Origin: Pseudalkalibacillus decolorationis
Lineage (GTDB): Bacteria > Bacillota > Bacilli > Bacillales > Fictibacillaceae
Assembly (NCBI RefSeq): GCF_024609785.1
Contig: NZ_JANHJQ010000010.1
Location: 89,987 to 153,986 of the forward strand
DNA length: 64,000 bases
Direction of reading: 5' to 3'
The notes below the pieces were generated by a model that ran no database searches, was not told the origin of the DNA, and saw only the letters and a program-made list of their open reading frames with translations. Made by a program: the position numbers and the translations under genes. This document shows, in pieces, positions 28,321-37,142 of this stretch (position 1 is its first letter; every line of letters starts with the position of its first letter).

Positions 28321-28548
28321 GAAAAGCGTAAGCGTCTTGACCAGGTGCGATAAAGAAAACTTGGTAAGCGCCAAGCTTTGTGAAGGCGGTTACCTTAGTT
28401 GCACTTATGCTTGTGAGTGCAGGCGCTGGAGATTCTGTAACATAACACGCTTTTTGTGTTTGTGGAAGAATCGAAGCGACGATCTGCGCACCTAGGCGCT
28501 GAAGCTGGACATTACATCCATGCCGCAAACTTTTATACTTTCTTTACT
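28321..28548. repeat. Rep-B/C composite element, copy 2
   Basis: About 228 bp. It has Rep-B ends (GAAAAGCGTAAGCG...GGCGCTGAAGCTGGACATTACATCC...TTTATACTTTCTTTAC) with CAGGTGCG pairing to CGCACCT. Between these is a Rep-C-like TAAAGAAAACTTGG segment. It lies between the Nfu_N gene and its terminator. Confidence 0.8.
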
Positions 28549-28553
28549 CATGA

Positions 28554-28597
28554 AAAGACCTGGGTAAGAGCGTAGAATTCAGCTCACCCAGGTCTTT
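28554..28597. terminator. Bidirectional terminator between Nfu_N gene and yitT
   Basis: AAAGACCTGGGT pairs with ACCCAGGTCTTT, with further pairing (AGC/GCT) in the loop. Suits the convergent pair. Confidence 0.85.
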
Positions 28598-28672
28598 AAT
28601 TCAAATATGTTCTCGCTCGTTTCTATAATTTATATCATAAACCCTCTCTACTATCTGTACAAATATCTTTAT

Positions 28673-29521
28673 TTATTTCCCTTCTGTTCTGAAAAAGCCG
28701 AAAATACCAGTTGTGTTGACGATGTTTGTGAAAGCATGCGGGTCTACTTCCTTTATAATATGTTCAAGGTCATAAAGCTCATAACGTGTAACAACAATGA
28801 ATAGTAATTCTTTCTCTTCATCAGTAAAACCGCCCTTAGCAGGAAGCTTGGTAATCCCGCGCACCATTTGGTTATGAATCGCCTTTTGAAGCTCTGCACC
28901 TTTTTTGGTGATGATCATAGCTGTAAGTTTTTCATGACGAGTATGGATAACATCTATTACACGTGAAGTAACATAAAGTGTGACAAGTGTATAAAGGGCT
29001 TTTTCCCATCCATAAAGAAGTCCTGCTGTTAAAATGATCAATGAATTCAATGAGAAGAAATAAATTCCGATTGGTCGGTCCTTCATTCTTGATAGGACCA
29101 TCGCCACAATATCCATTCCCCCGGTAGAAGCACCCCACTTCAATGTAAAACCGATTCCAACTGCAGCAAGTACACCGCCAAATACAGCATTGAGAAGAAT
29201 GTCTTCAGAGATAACTCTAATTGGTATTAGTTCGAGGAAAAAGGATGTTGCGGCAACACTAAAAATACTATAAATTGTGAAGGACTTTCCTACTTTCCTC
29301 CATCCAAGTATCGCCACAGGAATGTTTAAGAGAAATAGAAGGATACCAGTTGATGCTGGAATTGGTGTTGCCTGAAGTATCCTTGCTAATAGTTGGGCTA
29401 TACCTGTAAACCCACTGGCATATACATTTGCCGGTATAAGAAAATAGTTTAACGAAACAGCACCAAAAAGTGCTCCTAAGATGACAATTATTACTTTTTG
29501 TGCTTCTGAAAACAATGACAT
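28673..29521 (-). CDS. yitT: YitT family membrane protein (DUF161/DUF2179)
   Basis: A 282-residue protein with five to six N-terminal membrane segments, including the family GFTGIAQL and WGASTGGMDIVA motifs, followed by a cytoplasmic DUF2179 domain (about residues 205-280, TKKGAELQKAIHNQMVRGITKL). Length and two-part structure are typical. Substrate unknown. Divergent from the DegV gene, as yitT-yitS in B. subtilis. Confidence 0.93.
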   Translation of the reverse strand: MSLFSEAQKVIIVILGALFGAVSLNYFLIPANVYASGFTGIAQLLARILQATPIPASTGILLFLLNIPVAILGWRKVGKSFTIYSIFSVAATSFFLELIPIRVISEDILLNAVFGGVLAAVGIGFTLKWGASTGGMDIVAMVLSRMKDRPIGIYFFSLNSLIILTAGLLYGWEKALYTLVTLYVTSRVIDVIHTRHEKLTAMIITKKGAELQKAIHNQMVRGITKLPAKGGFTDEEKELLFIVVTRYELYDLEHIIKEVDPHAFTNIVNTTGIFGFFRTEGK

Positions 29522-29687
29522 GGCTAACCCTCTCTTTCGTTCATAATAACCGTACTATTTTTATCAAACCTTAAGTGGCTTTGTCAATGGATATAAAGCA
29601 ACAATCGAACAATTCATTGCTTTTTATTTGAGACAAGGCTACACTAAGAGCAAAGTTGAAAATTAGCAATTACTGTGAGGTGTTTCT

Positions 29688-30557
29688 ATGTCCATTCAAC
29701 TGATCGTCGATACGGGTTGTGATCTTCCACAGCATGTTATTGATGAACACAACATGAACGTTCTTCCTCTCGTTGTTCATGTTGAACAAGAAGAGTTTTT
29801 TGATAAAGAAACGATTCAGCCTTCAAATTTATATGGGATGATGCGTGATGGTGCAGCTCCAAAAACATCTCAGGTACCCCCCGACCGTATGGAAGCATTG
29901 TTTCGCTCCCTTGCGAAAAAAAAACAGTCTGCACTATATTTAACTTTTTCATCCGAACTTTCAGGTACATACCAAACTGCATGTCTTGTCCGGGACCAAC
30001 TAATTGAAGAGAACATTGAATTAGATTTGACAATCATTGACTCAAAAAGTGCCTCTCTTGGATATGGATTAATGGCTTATTATCTCGCAAAAACTATTCA
30101 GGATTCCGAACCTACCATTGAGAAAATTGTTTCCCACACACACGCACTTATAAACCAGATGGAGCACATATTTACAGTCGACGATCTGGAATATTTAGTA
30201 AGAGGCGGTCGAGTATCGAGAACAGCAGGATTTGTCGGAGGGTTACTTAAGGTAAAGCCGATTCTCCATATGGAAGATGGGAAACTATTCCCCTTGGAAA
30301 AAGTAAGGGGCAGCAAGAAGGTTATTTCACGGATCATCGAGTTGATCGATACGCGCGGAAGCAAGCTAGAAGATCAAACGATTGCGATTTCCCACGCTGA
30401 TAGCCTTTCACGTGCCAATGAATTAAAGGAACGAATTGAATCCAAGTACAATGTCAAAAATATAATGGTTAACACGATTGGTTGTGCTATTGGTGCACAT
30501 GCAGGACCAGGTACATTAGCTGTTTTCTTCATGAACGGTAATCCAGATATCGAATAA
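29688..30557 (+). CDS. yitS: DegV family fatty-acid-binding protein
   Basis: A 289-residue DegV-fold protein (FakB-like), which binds a fatty acid and may present it to the FakA kinase. It starts with the family pattern IVDTGCDLP (residues 5-13), then TSQVPP (about 59-64), LYLTFSSELSGTY (about 82-94) with the conserved serines, and DDLEYLVRGGRVS (about 165-177). The C-terminal GCAIGAHAGPG is intact. The position opposite yitT supports the yitS name. Confidence 0.92.
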   Translation: MSIQLIVDTGCDLPQHVIDEHNMNVLPLVVHVEQEEFFDKETIQPSNLYGMMRDGAAPKTSQVPPDRMEALFRSLAKKKQSALYLTFSSELSGTYQTACLVRDQLIEENIELDLTIIDSKSASLGYGLMAYYLAKTIQDSEPTIEKIVSHTHALINQMEHIFTVDDLEYLVRGGRVSRTAGFVGGLLKVKPILHMEDGKLFPLEKVRGSKKVISRIIELIDTRGSKLEDQTIAISHADSLSRANELKERIESKYNVKNIMVNTIGCAIGAHAGPGTLAVFFMNGNPDIE

Positions 30558-30671
30558 ATTCCCTATTAACCGTATAGCCTAATAACAATCTGGCCTTTAG
30601 AAGGATAGTCCTTAAAGAGTCACTAGGTCAGAAAAAGTTAAGGTTTAAATGCGATATAAGGAGGAATTGCC

Positions 30672-30803
30672 TTGTCCAAAACAAAAGATAACGATAAGAA
30701 AAAGCGTGATAACCAAGCCGTACAAGAGCTAAAAAATAATCAAGAAGAGGCGAATATCAAACAAGGAACACGCCAATATTCGAAGAAAACCGACCATATA
30801 TAA
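30672..30803 (+). CDS. Small charged hydrophilic protein, unknown (TTG start)
   Basis: A 43-residue protein beginning MSKTKDNDKKKRDN, rich in K/N/Q/E with no hydrophobic core. The TTG start is supported by AAGGAGG 7 bases upstream. Composition is like the 50-residue protein at 26226, suggesting a related class (possibly spore-associated). A Rep-B/C composite begins 8 bases after its stop. Confidence 0.5.
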   Translation: MSKTKDNDKKKRDNQAVQELKNNQEEANIKQGTRQYSKKTDHI

Positions 30804-30810
30804 GTTAATC

Positions 30811-31034
30811 AAGAAGAGCGGAAGCGCCTTGACCAGGTGCGATAAAGAAAACTTGGTAAACGCGAACAGCGGTTAACTTAGTTGCACTTATGCTTGAGAG
30901 TGCAAGCGCTGGAGATTCTGTAACATAACACGCTTTTTGTGTTTGTAGAAGAATCGAAGCGACGATCTGCGCACCTAGGCGCTGAGCTAGACATTGCATC
31001 TATGCAGCAAATTTTTTTTTATACTTTCTTTACT
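30811..31034. repeat. Rep-B/C composite element, copy 3
   Basis: About 224 bp, closely matching copy 2 at 28321 (ends AAGAAGAGCGGAAGCGCC and CTAGGCGCTGAGCTAGACATTGC...TATACTTTCTTTAC, with an internal TAAAGAAAACTTGG and CACGCTTTTTGTGTTTGT). It fills most of the 302-base gap before the sigma-factor terminator. Confidence 0.8.
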
Positions 31035-31040
31035 TTTTAG

Positions 31041-31092
31041 AAAGAGCGGAGAATGAGGATATTTACTACGACTATCATTTTTTCCGCTCTTT
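31041..31092 (-). terminator. Terminator of the sigma-factor gene
   Basis: AAAGAGCGGA pairs with TCCGCTCTTT (31083-31092) around a 32-base loop. On the minus strand it follows the sigma-factor stop. Confidence 0.75.
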
Positions 31093-31105
31093 TCTTAAGT
31101 GTTTC

Positions 31106-31606
31106 TTAATAACCTATAGGATGGTTTAATTTACTTGCTTTTATCCTCAATTTGGTTAATGCTGCTTTCTTCCACGAACGAACCGTTTCATAGGAAACAC
31201 CTTCTCTTTGTGCCAATTCCGTTTGTGTTTCTCCTTGAAGAATAACGCAATCTACAAATAGTCGTTCTCTTCTTGATAAATTTTTTACGTACTCTTCAAT
31301 GTACATCTCCTCAAGATAAAGTTCTTCGTAGGTATGTGTTGTATGGAGAATTGAATCGCTCATTTCTACTTCAGACTCATGAGGTAGATGTTTTTTGGCA
31401 GCTTGTAAGATCCGACCTGCTACATATTTTTTTGCATAGGATGGAAAATACCCTTTTGATGGATTGAACTTTTCATAAGCTTCCCATAACGCGATTCGCC
31501 CCACCTGAAGCATTTCATCAAATTCAAAACTCAGTCCATAGGATTTAATAAGCTTTTTAATTAAATTCTCGTAACGCTCTAAAATCATCTCATATGTTTC
31601 CTTCAA
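31106..31606 (-). CDS. Sigma-70 family RNA polymerase sigma factor
   Basis: A 166-residue alternative sigma-like protein. Region 2 is visible as SFEFDEMLQVGRIALWEAYEKF (about residues 26-47). A region 4 helix-turn-helix, TQTELAQREGVSYETVRSWKKAAL (about 128-151), is near the C-terminus. It is short, lacks region 1.1, and no anti-sigma gene is adjacent. Its regulon cannot be told. Confidence 0.8.
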   Translation of the reverse strand: MKETYEMILERYENLIKKLIKSYGLSFEFDEMLQVGRIALWEAYEKFNPSKGYFPSYAKKYVAGRILQAAKKHLPHESEVEMSDSILHTTHTYEELYLEEMYIEEYVKNLSRRERLFVDCVILQGETQTELAQREGVSYETVRSWKKAALTKLRIKASKLNHPIGY

Positions 31607-31950
31607 AACAGTCCCCTGTTCTGAAAAGTATACTTTTCACCATTTGTTCCGCGGTGAATTGATCTTACAGAAAAAAGGCATTTCACGCCGTCTCAGATAA
31701 CCCCTTTTTTAGTCAGAATTAGAGGTAAAAGTGTTTATTTTCAAATAACATTTCTCTGCTCTTTGCCTCATTAGAGCCGTTAAACTGGCCAAATTACTCA
31801 AATACAACTTGTTCCTTAATCACAAATCAAAAAAGCCAGCTCGAAAGCTGACTCATAAAAAGCGTTTAATAGACTAAAGTCATGATTATCGAATTAACAA
31901 GGGCTGTAATAAGATTGTTTTGCGAATTTATTTTTTACAAATGAATTATT
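31607..31950. other. Gap between sigma factor and histidine kinase
   Basis: About 340 bases without a gene. It contains the kinase terminator (31833-31856) and a second weak hairpin region near 31670-31710. The sigma-factor promoter should be here but no box pair is convincing. Confidence 0.4.
31833..31856 (-). terminator. Histidine-kinase terminator
   Basis: On the minus strand AGTCAGCT-TTCG-AGCTGGCT followed by TTTTTTG. Confidence 0.85.
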
Positions 31951-33120
31951 TTATAAGTCATGTGATTGGGCTCCTATCTCATTTGCTTTAGGAAAGCATA
32001 ATAAAAAAGTGGTTTCCTGATCAGTGGAGTTAACCTGGATTTTCCCCAAGTGTTTCTCGACAATTTGCTTACATACGGACAAACCAAGGCCTGTTCCTAA
32101 TTGTTTAGTCGAAATAAATGGTTCAAAGATATCCTCAAGCAAGTGTGTGGGGATTTTCGAACCATTATTTGCAATTAATAAGTAGAGCACCTCACCTTCG
32201 TTATATAACTTCAGATCAATAATACGCTCCCTTTCCACTGTTTCAGACAATGCTTCCACTGCATTACACAAAATATTTAAAACAACTTGTTTAAGCTGTT
32301 CTTCCACACCGAAAACAGTTAATTGTTCTTCTATTTCACTATTCACATTAATCTGTTCGTCAACGATTCGCGGATACATAAATGAAAGCATGTCCTGAAC
32401 CACATCCGTGAAAGAGAAAACTTCTGATTCATCATCAATTCCTTTCATTTTCGATAAATATAGAAATTGTGTAATCTTTTCTTGTAAACTTTCCATTTCT
32501 CGATTTATGATTTTAAAGAAAGAAGCAGATTCAACACCAGGCGGGGTTTCCCTTTCAATCAATTGAATAAAACCTTTAATCGATGTAAGTGGGTTTCTGA
32601 ATTCATGGGCAAAGCTTGCTGCTACTTGACCTAGAATTGAAAGTCGGTCACTATGCATCTCTTGAATAAATCGGCTTTTATTCTTAATAATTGAATCCTT
32701 TAGCTTGGAATATTCAGTAATAGCATGGTACATATATGAATCGAAAAAGTCGTTGATTAGCAACATAAATCGGAGCTGCTTATCCTTTGGAACATTGGTT
32801 TTACTTAGAACTCTATAGACAATAGATCGACCCATATTTATATTTGAAATAAATTCCTCTATATTAACCTGAGCTTCGACCCGTTCCCTCGCGATTTTCT
32901 TAGTGAGATTTTGAACTAAAGGCGTCTCTGGATCCTCAACATAAGTTGTTACTAAGCGGATCGTATGCCCTCCGTTCTTAATAATCTCATTGTAAAATGG
33001 GTCTTGTGGTGAAATGGAAACAACCTTCAACCATTCCTCGAGAATTGCATCATGGTGGTTATGGAGAAGTTCAATCAATTGACCTGTTTCCTCTAAACTT
33101 AATTCGTGTCTAATTTTCAT
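31951..33120 (-). CDS. Sporulation-type sensor histidine kinase
   Basis: A 389-residue soluble kinase. An all-helical N-terminal region (about 1-150) resembles the HisK_N/RsbR-like domains of orphan Bacillus kinases. The dimerisation box is AHEFRNPLTSIKGF with phospho-acceptor His172. The N box is LNILCNAVEAL (about 280) and the G boxes include GTGLGLSV (about 355). No membrane helix and no response regulator is adjacent, so it may feed a phosphorelay such as Spo0F. That role is inference. Confidence 0.85.
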   Translation of the reverse strand: MKIRHELSLEETGQLIELLHNHHDAILEEWLKVVSISPQDPFYNEIIKNGGHTIRLVTTYVEDPETPLVQNLTKKIARERVEAQVNIEEFISNINMGRSIVYRVLSKTNVPKDKQLRFMLLINDFFDSYMYHAITEYSKLKDSIIKNKSRFIQEMHSDRLSILGQVAASFAHEFRNPLTSIKGFIQLIERETPPGVESASFFKIINREMESLQEKITQFLYLSKMKGIDDESEVFSFTDVVQDMLSFMYPRIVDEQINVNSEIEEQLTVFGVEEQLKQVVLNILCNAVEALSETVERERIIDLKLYNEGEVLYLLIANNGSKIPTHLLEDIFEPFISTKQLGTGLGLSVCKQIVEKHLGKIQVNSTDQETTFLLCFPKANEIGAQSHDL

Positions 33121-33232
33121 GAGAAACTCTCCCTTTGTGAACTTCCTTCATTATTTCCTAAGGTTATTATAACGAAAAACCCACAAGGAAGACACGCGGT
33201 TTAGAGGAATCATCCCACAATTAGGGTCAGAG

Positions 33233-34840
33233 TTAATTTTTGCGTTTAAATTTCTTTTCTCCACCCACCCATACTTCATTTACTTTGATGCGATACAGCT
33301 CCTCTTCCGGCGTTTCTCTTGGATGCATTGATATGAGTAAAAGGTTAGCTTCATAGCCCTCTTCTAGCTTTCCTTTTGAGGTTTCCTGAAACTCTAGATA
33401 TCTCGGCGTGTACGTAAAAGCCTCTATCGATTCGTCTATTGACAGTTTTTCTTGTGGCATCCACCCTCCCATAGGCTTATGCTGTAAATTTGTACGATTA
33501 ACAGCACCGAATATGGAGACAAAAGGATTAAGATTTCCAATCGGTGCATCCGAGCTTAACGTAAATGGAATATGATTTCGGGCTAAACTTCCAAAAGAAT
33601 CGCAGTAAGGTGCTAAGTCTTCTCCCACCCATTCTGCCTTTTTGTCATATTCATCCATTAAAAAGGAGGGCTGTGTTTCAATGTATGGCTTCAATCTCTC
33701 CAGCTTTACAAGTAAATCAGGTCCTAATGTTTGGGCGTGAATAATGCGGTGTCTTAATTTTGATACACTTACTTCAACTTGTTCTAGTGCTTCTATTGCT
33801 TGTTCTGCTGCTCTGTCACCAATAGCATGCATTGCAACCTGCATCCCATTTTCGGAAGCGATCCTGACGATTTCATTTAATTCTTCTTGTGTATAAACGG
33901 TTGTTCCTTTGGTATCAGGTTGATCTTTATATGGTATTCTCATTGCTGATGTATGAAGGCGCTGCGTTCCATCCAAAAATATTTTTATGGCACCCACTTT
34001 TACTTTTTCTGTTCCGTCGCCACTCCTACTTTCAAAGCTATCGATGAACTTAACCAACTCTTTTTTATTAAAAATATAATGATGAAGAAACACTTCGATT
34101 GGAAGGTTCCCCTCTTTCTCTAGTTCCTGATAGCTTTGCAGCAATGTTTCATATGATTCGATAAAATTTAGATCATCGGTATGAACTGACGTAATTCCTA
34201 GTGGTACTAAGTGTGAGATAGCGGCTTGTATGGCTTCTTTTGCATCGTTTTTCGAGCGACCCCGAAAATGTCTCTTTATGAAATGAACAGCAGTATCCTT
34301 GAAACGGCCTGTCCAATTTCCTTGTTCGTCTTTTTCAATGAAGCTTTCAGGTACTTTTTCCTTGAAGGATTTTTCTTTCTTAAGAAGATCAATCACAGTA
34401 TCATTAACGACACATTCATGTCCATCTCTGTGAAGGAAGAACATCGGTTTATCATCGTGGATTTCATCCAAATCTCGTGCGGTCAAGTAATGATCAATAT
34501 CTGTAAACTGATCATCATCAAAACCCCGTCCAACAATCCAATCATTTTCTTCCATATTCGGATAATACTTACGAACCTCTTTCTTCATCTCTTCCCAACT
34601 CGTCACAACGCGAAGGTCCAATTCAATTTTCATTAACCCGTACCTAAGAAAATGAAGATGTGAATCCGTAAAGCTAACCATAAGCGTTTTTTCCTTTGCA
34701 TCATAAACCTCATTATTCCGTATCGATGTGCGGCCTCTTTGAATTTCAGTGATTTTACCATCCTCAATCACAACATGATATATAGATTCAGGATTATCCA
34801 TTTTAAATGGTCTATACAATCGTACGTTATCAAGTATCAC
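33233..34840 (-). CDS. YtcJ-like amidohydrolase
   Basis: A 535-residue metal-dependent hydrolase (Amidohydrolase_3) of the TIM-barrel superfamily. Metal-ligand motifs are visible: SHLHF (about residues 59-63), MHAIGDRAAEQA (about 335-346), RIIHAQTL (about 364-371) and LSSDAPIGNLNP (about 436-447). The start is GTG at 34840, supported by AGGAGG 8 bases upstream. Substrate unknown. Confidence 0.88.
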   Translation of the reverse strand: MILDNVRLYRPFKMDNPESIYHVVIEDGKITEIQRGRTSIRNNEVYDAKEKTLMVSFTDSHLHFLRYGLMKIELDLRVVTSWEEMKKEVRKYYPNMEENDWIVGRGFDDDQFTDIDHYLTARDLDEIHDDKPMFFLHRDGHECVVNDTVIDLLKKEKSFKEKVPESFIEKDEQGNWTGRFKDTAVHFIKRHFRGRSKNDAKEAIQAAISHLVPLGITSVHTDDLNFIESYETLLQSYQELEKEGNLPIEVFLHHYIFNKKELVKFIDSFESRSGDGTEKVKVGAIKIFLDGTQRLHTSAMRIPYKDQPDTKGTTVYTQEELNEIVRIASENGMQVAMHAIGDRAAEQAIEALEQVEVSVSKLRHRIIHAQTLGPDLLVKLERLKPYIETQPSFLMDEYDKKAEWVGEDLAPYCDSFGSLARNHIPFTLSSDAPIGNLNPFVSIFGAVNRTNLQHKPMGGWMPQEKLSIDESIEAFTYTPRYLEFQETSKGKLEEGYEANLLLISMHPRETPEEELYRIKVNEVWVGGEKKFKRKN

Positions 34841-34967
34841 GTGCCATTCCTCCTAACCTCTCTACTTAATTCACTCCCCTTGCTTTGTGAAACTTAAACA
34901 TGATTAGAATTATGTAAGACGGTAATAGTATAGTAAACATCTTTCAAAGGTTTTCAAAAGATCATAT

Positions 34968-35086
34968 TAGAGCAACGAAGAAATTCGACAGCTATTATAG
35001 GAAGTTCGATTAAACCCACCACGTCCTGTGGTAACATCGAACTGACTAACATCCTGTTAGCCTCCGGGGTTTTTTGAACAACCTCT
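34968..35086 (-). repeat. Rep-A element, copy D (partial)
   Basis: About 119 bp, the left half of Rep-A in reverse orientation. On the minus strand it holds hairpin 1 (35044-35062, loop AGGAT) and hairpin 2 (35003-35043, outer AGTTCGA/TCGAACT, inner CCAC/GTGG, loop AGGAC). It ends TTTTTTGAACAACCTCT. It lies between the divergent amidohydrolase and SDR genes. Confidence 0.85.
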
Positions 35087-35111
35087 ATTAGAATTGAAGG
35101 GAGACTTCAAA

Positions 35112-35999
35112 ATGTATTTTAACAAGTATTTTGCACCAAACACAGACAAACAAACCGGACAACCACCACAGCATCAGAATCACCAGCCTGGTACTGAGGA
35201 TGAGATGATACCGAAACCACAATCCGAGGATCCAAACTATAAGGGGAGTGGTAAGTTAAAAGGAAAAAAAGCAATAATAACTGGTGGAGATAGTGGTATT
35301 GGCAGGGCTGTATCCATTTTGTACGCGAAAGAAGGTGCTGATGTTGCCGTGTTTTACTTAGAGGAACATGAGGATGCGAACGAAACGAAGCGACAGGTAG
35401 AACATGAGGGACAAAGATGTCTTTTGATTCCTGGTGATATTGGTGATGAGTCCTTTTGTCGTGATGGAGTCAATCAAGTAGTAGCTGAATTTGGTACAGT
35501 TGATATTCTTGTAAACAATGCAGCAGAACAGCATCCTAAAAGTGGGATTGAGGAAATTAGTCAGGATCAACTCGAAAAAACCTTCCGAACAAATATTTTT
35601 TCATGCTTTTATATGATTAAATTTGTACTCCCTCATTTGAAGGAAGGAAGTTCAATCATCAACACCACATCGGTGACGGCGTATAAAGGGAACGATAATC
35701 TAATCGACTATTCGGCTACTAAAGGTGCGATGGTGGCGTTGACTCGCTCTCTATCTGAGTCACTCGTGTCGAAAGGGATTCGTGTGAACGGTGTTGCACC
35801 TGGGCCTATTTGGACGCCACTTATTCCATCTACCTTTAATGCAAAACACGTTGAGAAATTCGGAAAGAACACCCCAATGGGTCGGCCGGGTCAACCGGAA
35901 GAACTAGCACCAAGTTATGTCTTCTTAGCGTCAGATGACTCCTCATATGTCTCGGGGCAAATGATTCACGTAAACGGCGGGATAATCGTAAACAGTTAA
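35112..35999 (+). CDS. SDR family oxidoreductase (YhdF/YhxC type)
   Basis: A 295-residue NAD(P)-dependent dehydrogenase with an N-terminal extension (about 45 residues, Pro/Gln-rich) before the Rossmann motif GGDSGIGR (about residues 57-64). The NNAA motif is at about 136 and the catalytic YSATK at about 199. The start at 35112 follows AAGGGAG by 8 bases; a TTG six codons earlier is less likely. The family includes general-stress and glucose-dehydrogenase-like enzymes; substrate not predictable. Confidence 0.9.
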   Translation: MYFNKYFAPNTDKQTGQPPQHQNHQPGTEDEMIPKPQSEDPNYKGSGKLKGKKAIITGGDSGIGRAVSILYAKEGADVAVFYLEEHEDANETKRQVEHEGQRCLLIPGDIGDESFCRDGVNQVVAEFGTVDILVNNAAEQHPKSGIEEISQDQLEKTFRTNIFSCFYMIKFVLPHLKEGSSIINTTSVTAYKGNDNLIDYSATKGAMVALTRSLSESLVSKGIRVNGVAPGPIWTPLIPSTFNAKHVEKFGKNTPMGRPGQPEELAPSYVFLASDDSSYVSGQMIHVNGGIIVNS

Positions 36000-36002
36000 T
36001 CA

Positions 36003-36191
36003 CAAAAGCGGAAGCGCCCTGTTCAGGTGCGATAAAGAAAACTAGGCCAGCGCCAAGCATAGCGAAGGCGATTGCCTAAGTTGCACTTATGCTTGAGAGT
36101 GCAAGCGCTGGAAATTCTGTAACACAACACGTTTTTTGTGTTTGTGGAAGAATTGAAGCGACCTCGAGCACCTGGGCGCTGGAGCTAGACG
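36003..36191. repeat. Rep-B/C composite element, copy 4
   Basis: About 189 bp. AAAAGCGGAAGCGCCCTG...TAAAGAAAACTAGGCC...GCACCTGGGCGCTGGAGCTAGACGATC. Matches copies at 28321 and 30811 but loses the TTTATACTTTCTTTAC tail. Confidence 0.75.
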
Positions 36192-36216
36192 ATCACAAAA
36201 AGCGGAAGCGGCCTCT

Positions 36217-36248
36217 AAAGAAAACCTAGATAGCCCTAGGTTTTCTTT
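36217..36248. terminator. Hairpin upstream of ku
   Basis: AAAGAAAACCTAG and its exact complement CTAGGTTTTCTTT (13 bp each, 6-base loop). It is probably the SDR terminator, although separated from the SDR stop by a Rep-B copy. Confidence 0.6.
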
Positions 36249-36326
36249 AATTTGTAAAAAATGGTCATAATGGATTTGTCACTTTCAGCTCACATTAATA
36301 GAAAAGGGATGAAAGGGTGCCTCGGT

Positions 36327-37142
36327 ATGCATACGATGTGGAAAGGATCAATTAGCTTCGGTTTGGTTACGATTCCGATTAAACTATTTGCTGCAACTGA
36401 AAATAAAGATATTAAAATGAGACAGCTCCATAAAGAATGCCATAACCCAATTAAATACGAAAAAATTTGTCCGGTTTGTGAAAAATCACTTGAGCAAGAT
36501 GACATCATTAAAGCCTATGAATATGAGTCTGGGAAGTTTGTTGAGCTTGAAAAAGAAGAATTAGACGCCCTTGCCAAGGAACAGACGAAATCAATTGAAA
36601 TCATTGATTTTGTTAAATTAACAGAGGTTGATCCAATCTATTTTGATCGTTCCTACTTTATCGGACCAGGTGAAAACGGCGGAAAACCTTATACACTTTT
36701 GAAACAAGCAATGGATGACTCCGGGAGGATTGGAATTGCTAAAGTAATGATTCGTTCTAAGCAAAATCTCGCTGTCGTTCGTGTTTATGATAAAGGTTTA
36801 TTATTAGAGACTATCCATTTTCCAGATGAAGTCCGCAATTTTGACCTCGTCCCCGAAATTCCGGAAAACATTGATCTAAACAAAAAAGAAATGGATATGG
36901 CGGTACAACTCATTGAACAATTAACGACTGAATTTGACCCTGAAAAATATCATGATGATTATCGGGAATCAGTGAAGGAAGCAATTGAGAGCAAAGTAAA
37001 AGGTGAACAAATTACCGTTTCCAAAGATCGCCCTAAAGCAGATGTTGTTGATCTTATGGATGCATTGCAGGCGAGTATCAACGAATCCAAACCGAAAAAG
37101 AAGAAAAAAACGACCCGAAAGAAAAAAGCCAGTAGCGAATGA
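36327..37142 (+). CDS. ku: Ku homodimeric DNA-end-binding protein
   Basis: Bacterial Ku that threads onto double-strand ends and recruits LigD for non-homologous end joining, important in spores. The 271-residue product begins MHTMWKGSISFGLVTIPIKLF-like at residues 1-20, the Ku core start. A CHNPIKYEKICPVCEK segment resembles the zinc-ribbon variation, and a Lys-rich tail (KPKKKKKTTRKKKAS) is typical for DNA binding. The start is placed at 36327 to match family N-termini. Its stop overlaps the ligase start (ATGA). Confidence 0.95.
   Translation: MHTMWKGSISFGLVTIPIKLFAATENKDIKMRQLHKECHNPIKYEKICPVCEKSLEQDDIIKAYEYESGKFVELEKEELDALAKEQTKSIEIIDFVKLTEVDPIYFDRSYFIGPGENGGKPYTLLKQAMDDSGRIGIAKVMIRSKQNLAVVRVYDKGLLLETIHFPDEVRNFDLVPEIPENIDLNKKEMDMAVQLIEQLTTEFDPEKYHDDYRESVKEAIESKVKGEQITVSKDRPKADVVDLMDALQASINESKPKKKKKTTRKKKASSE

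Noticed and set aside
28268..28528. Frames beginning MRHGCNVQL-like in Rep-B copies (also 30805-30999, 35836-36060, 61623-61817)
   Set aside because: Read through Rep-B/C repeats; frames differ between copies by indels, as expected for non-coding sequence.
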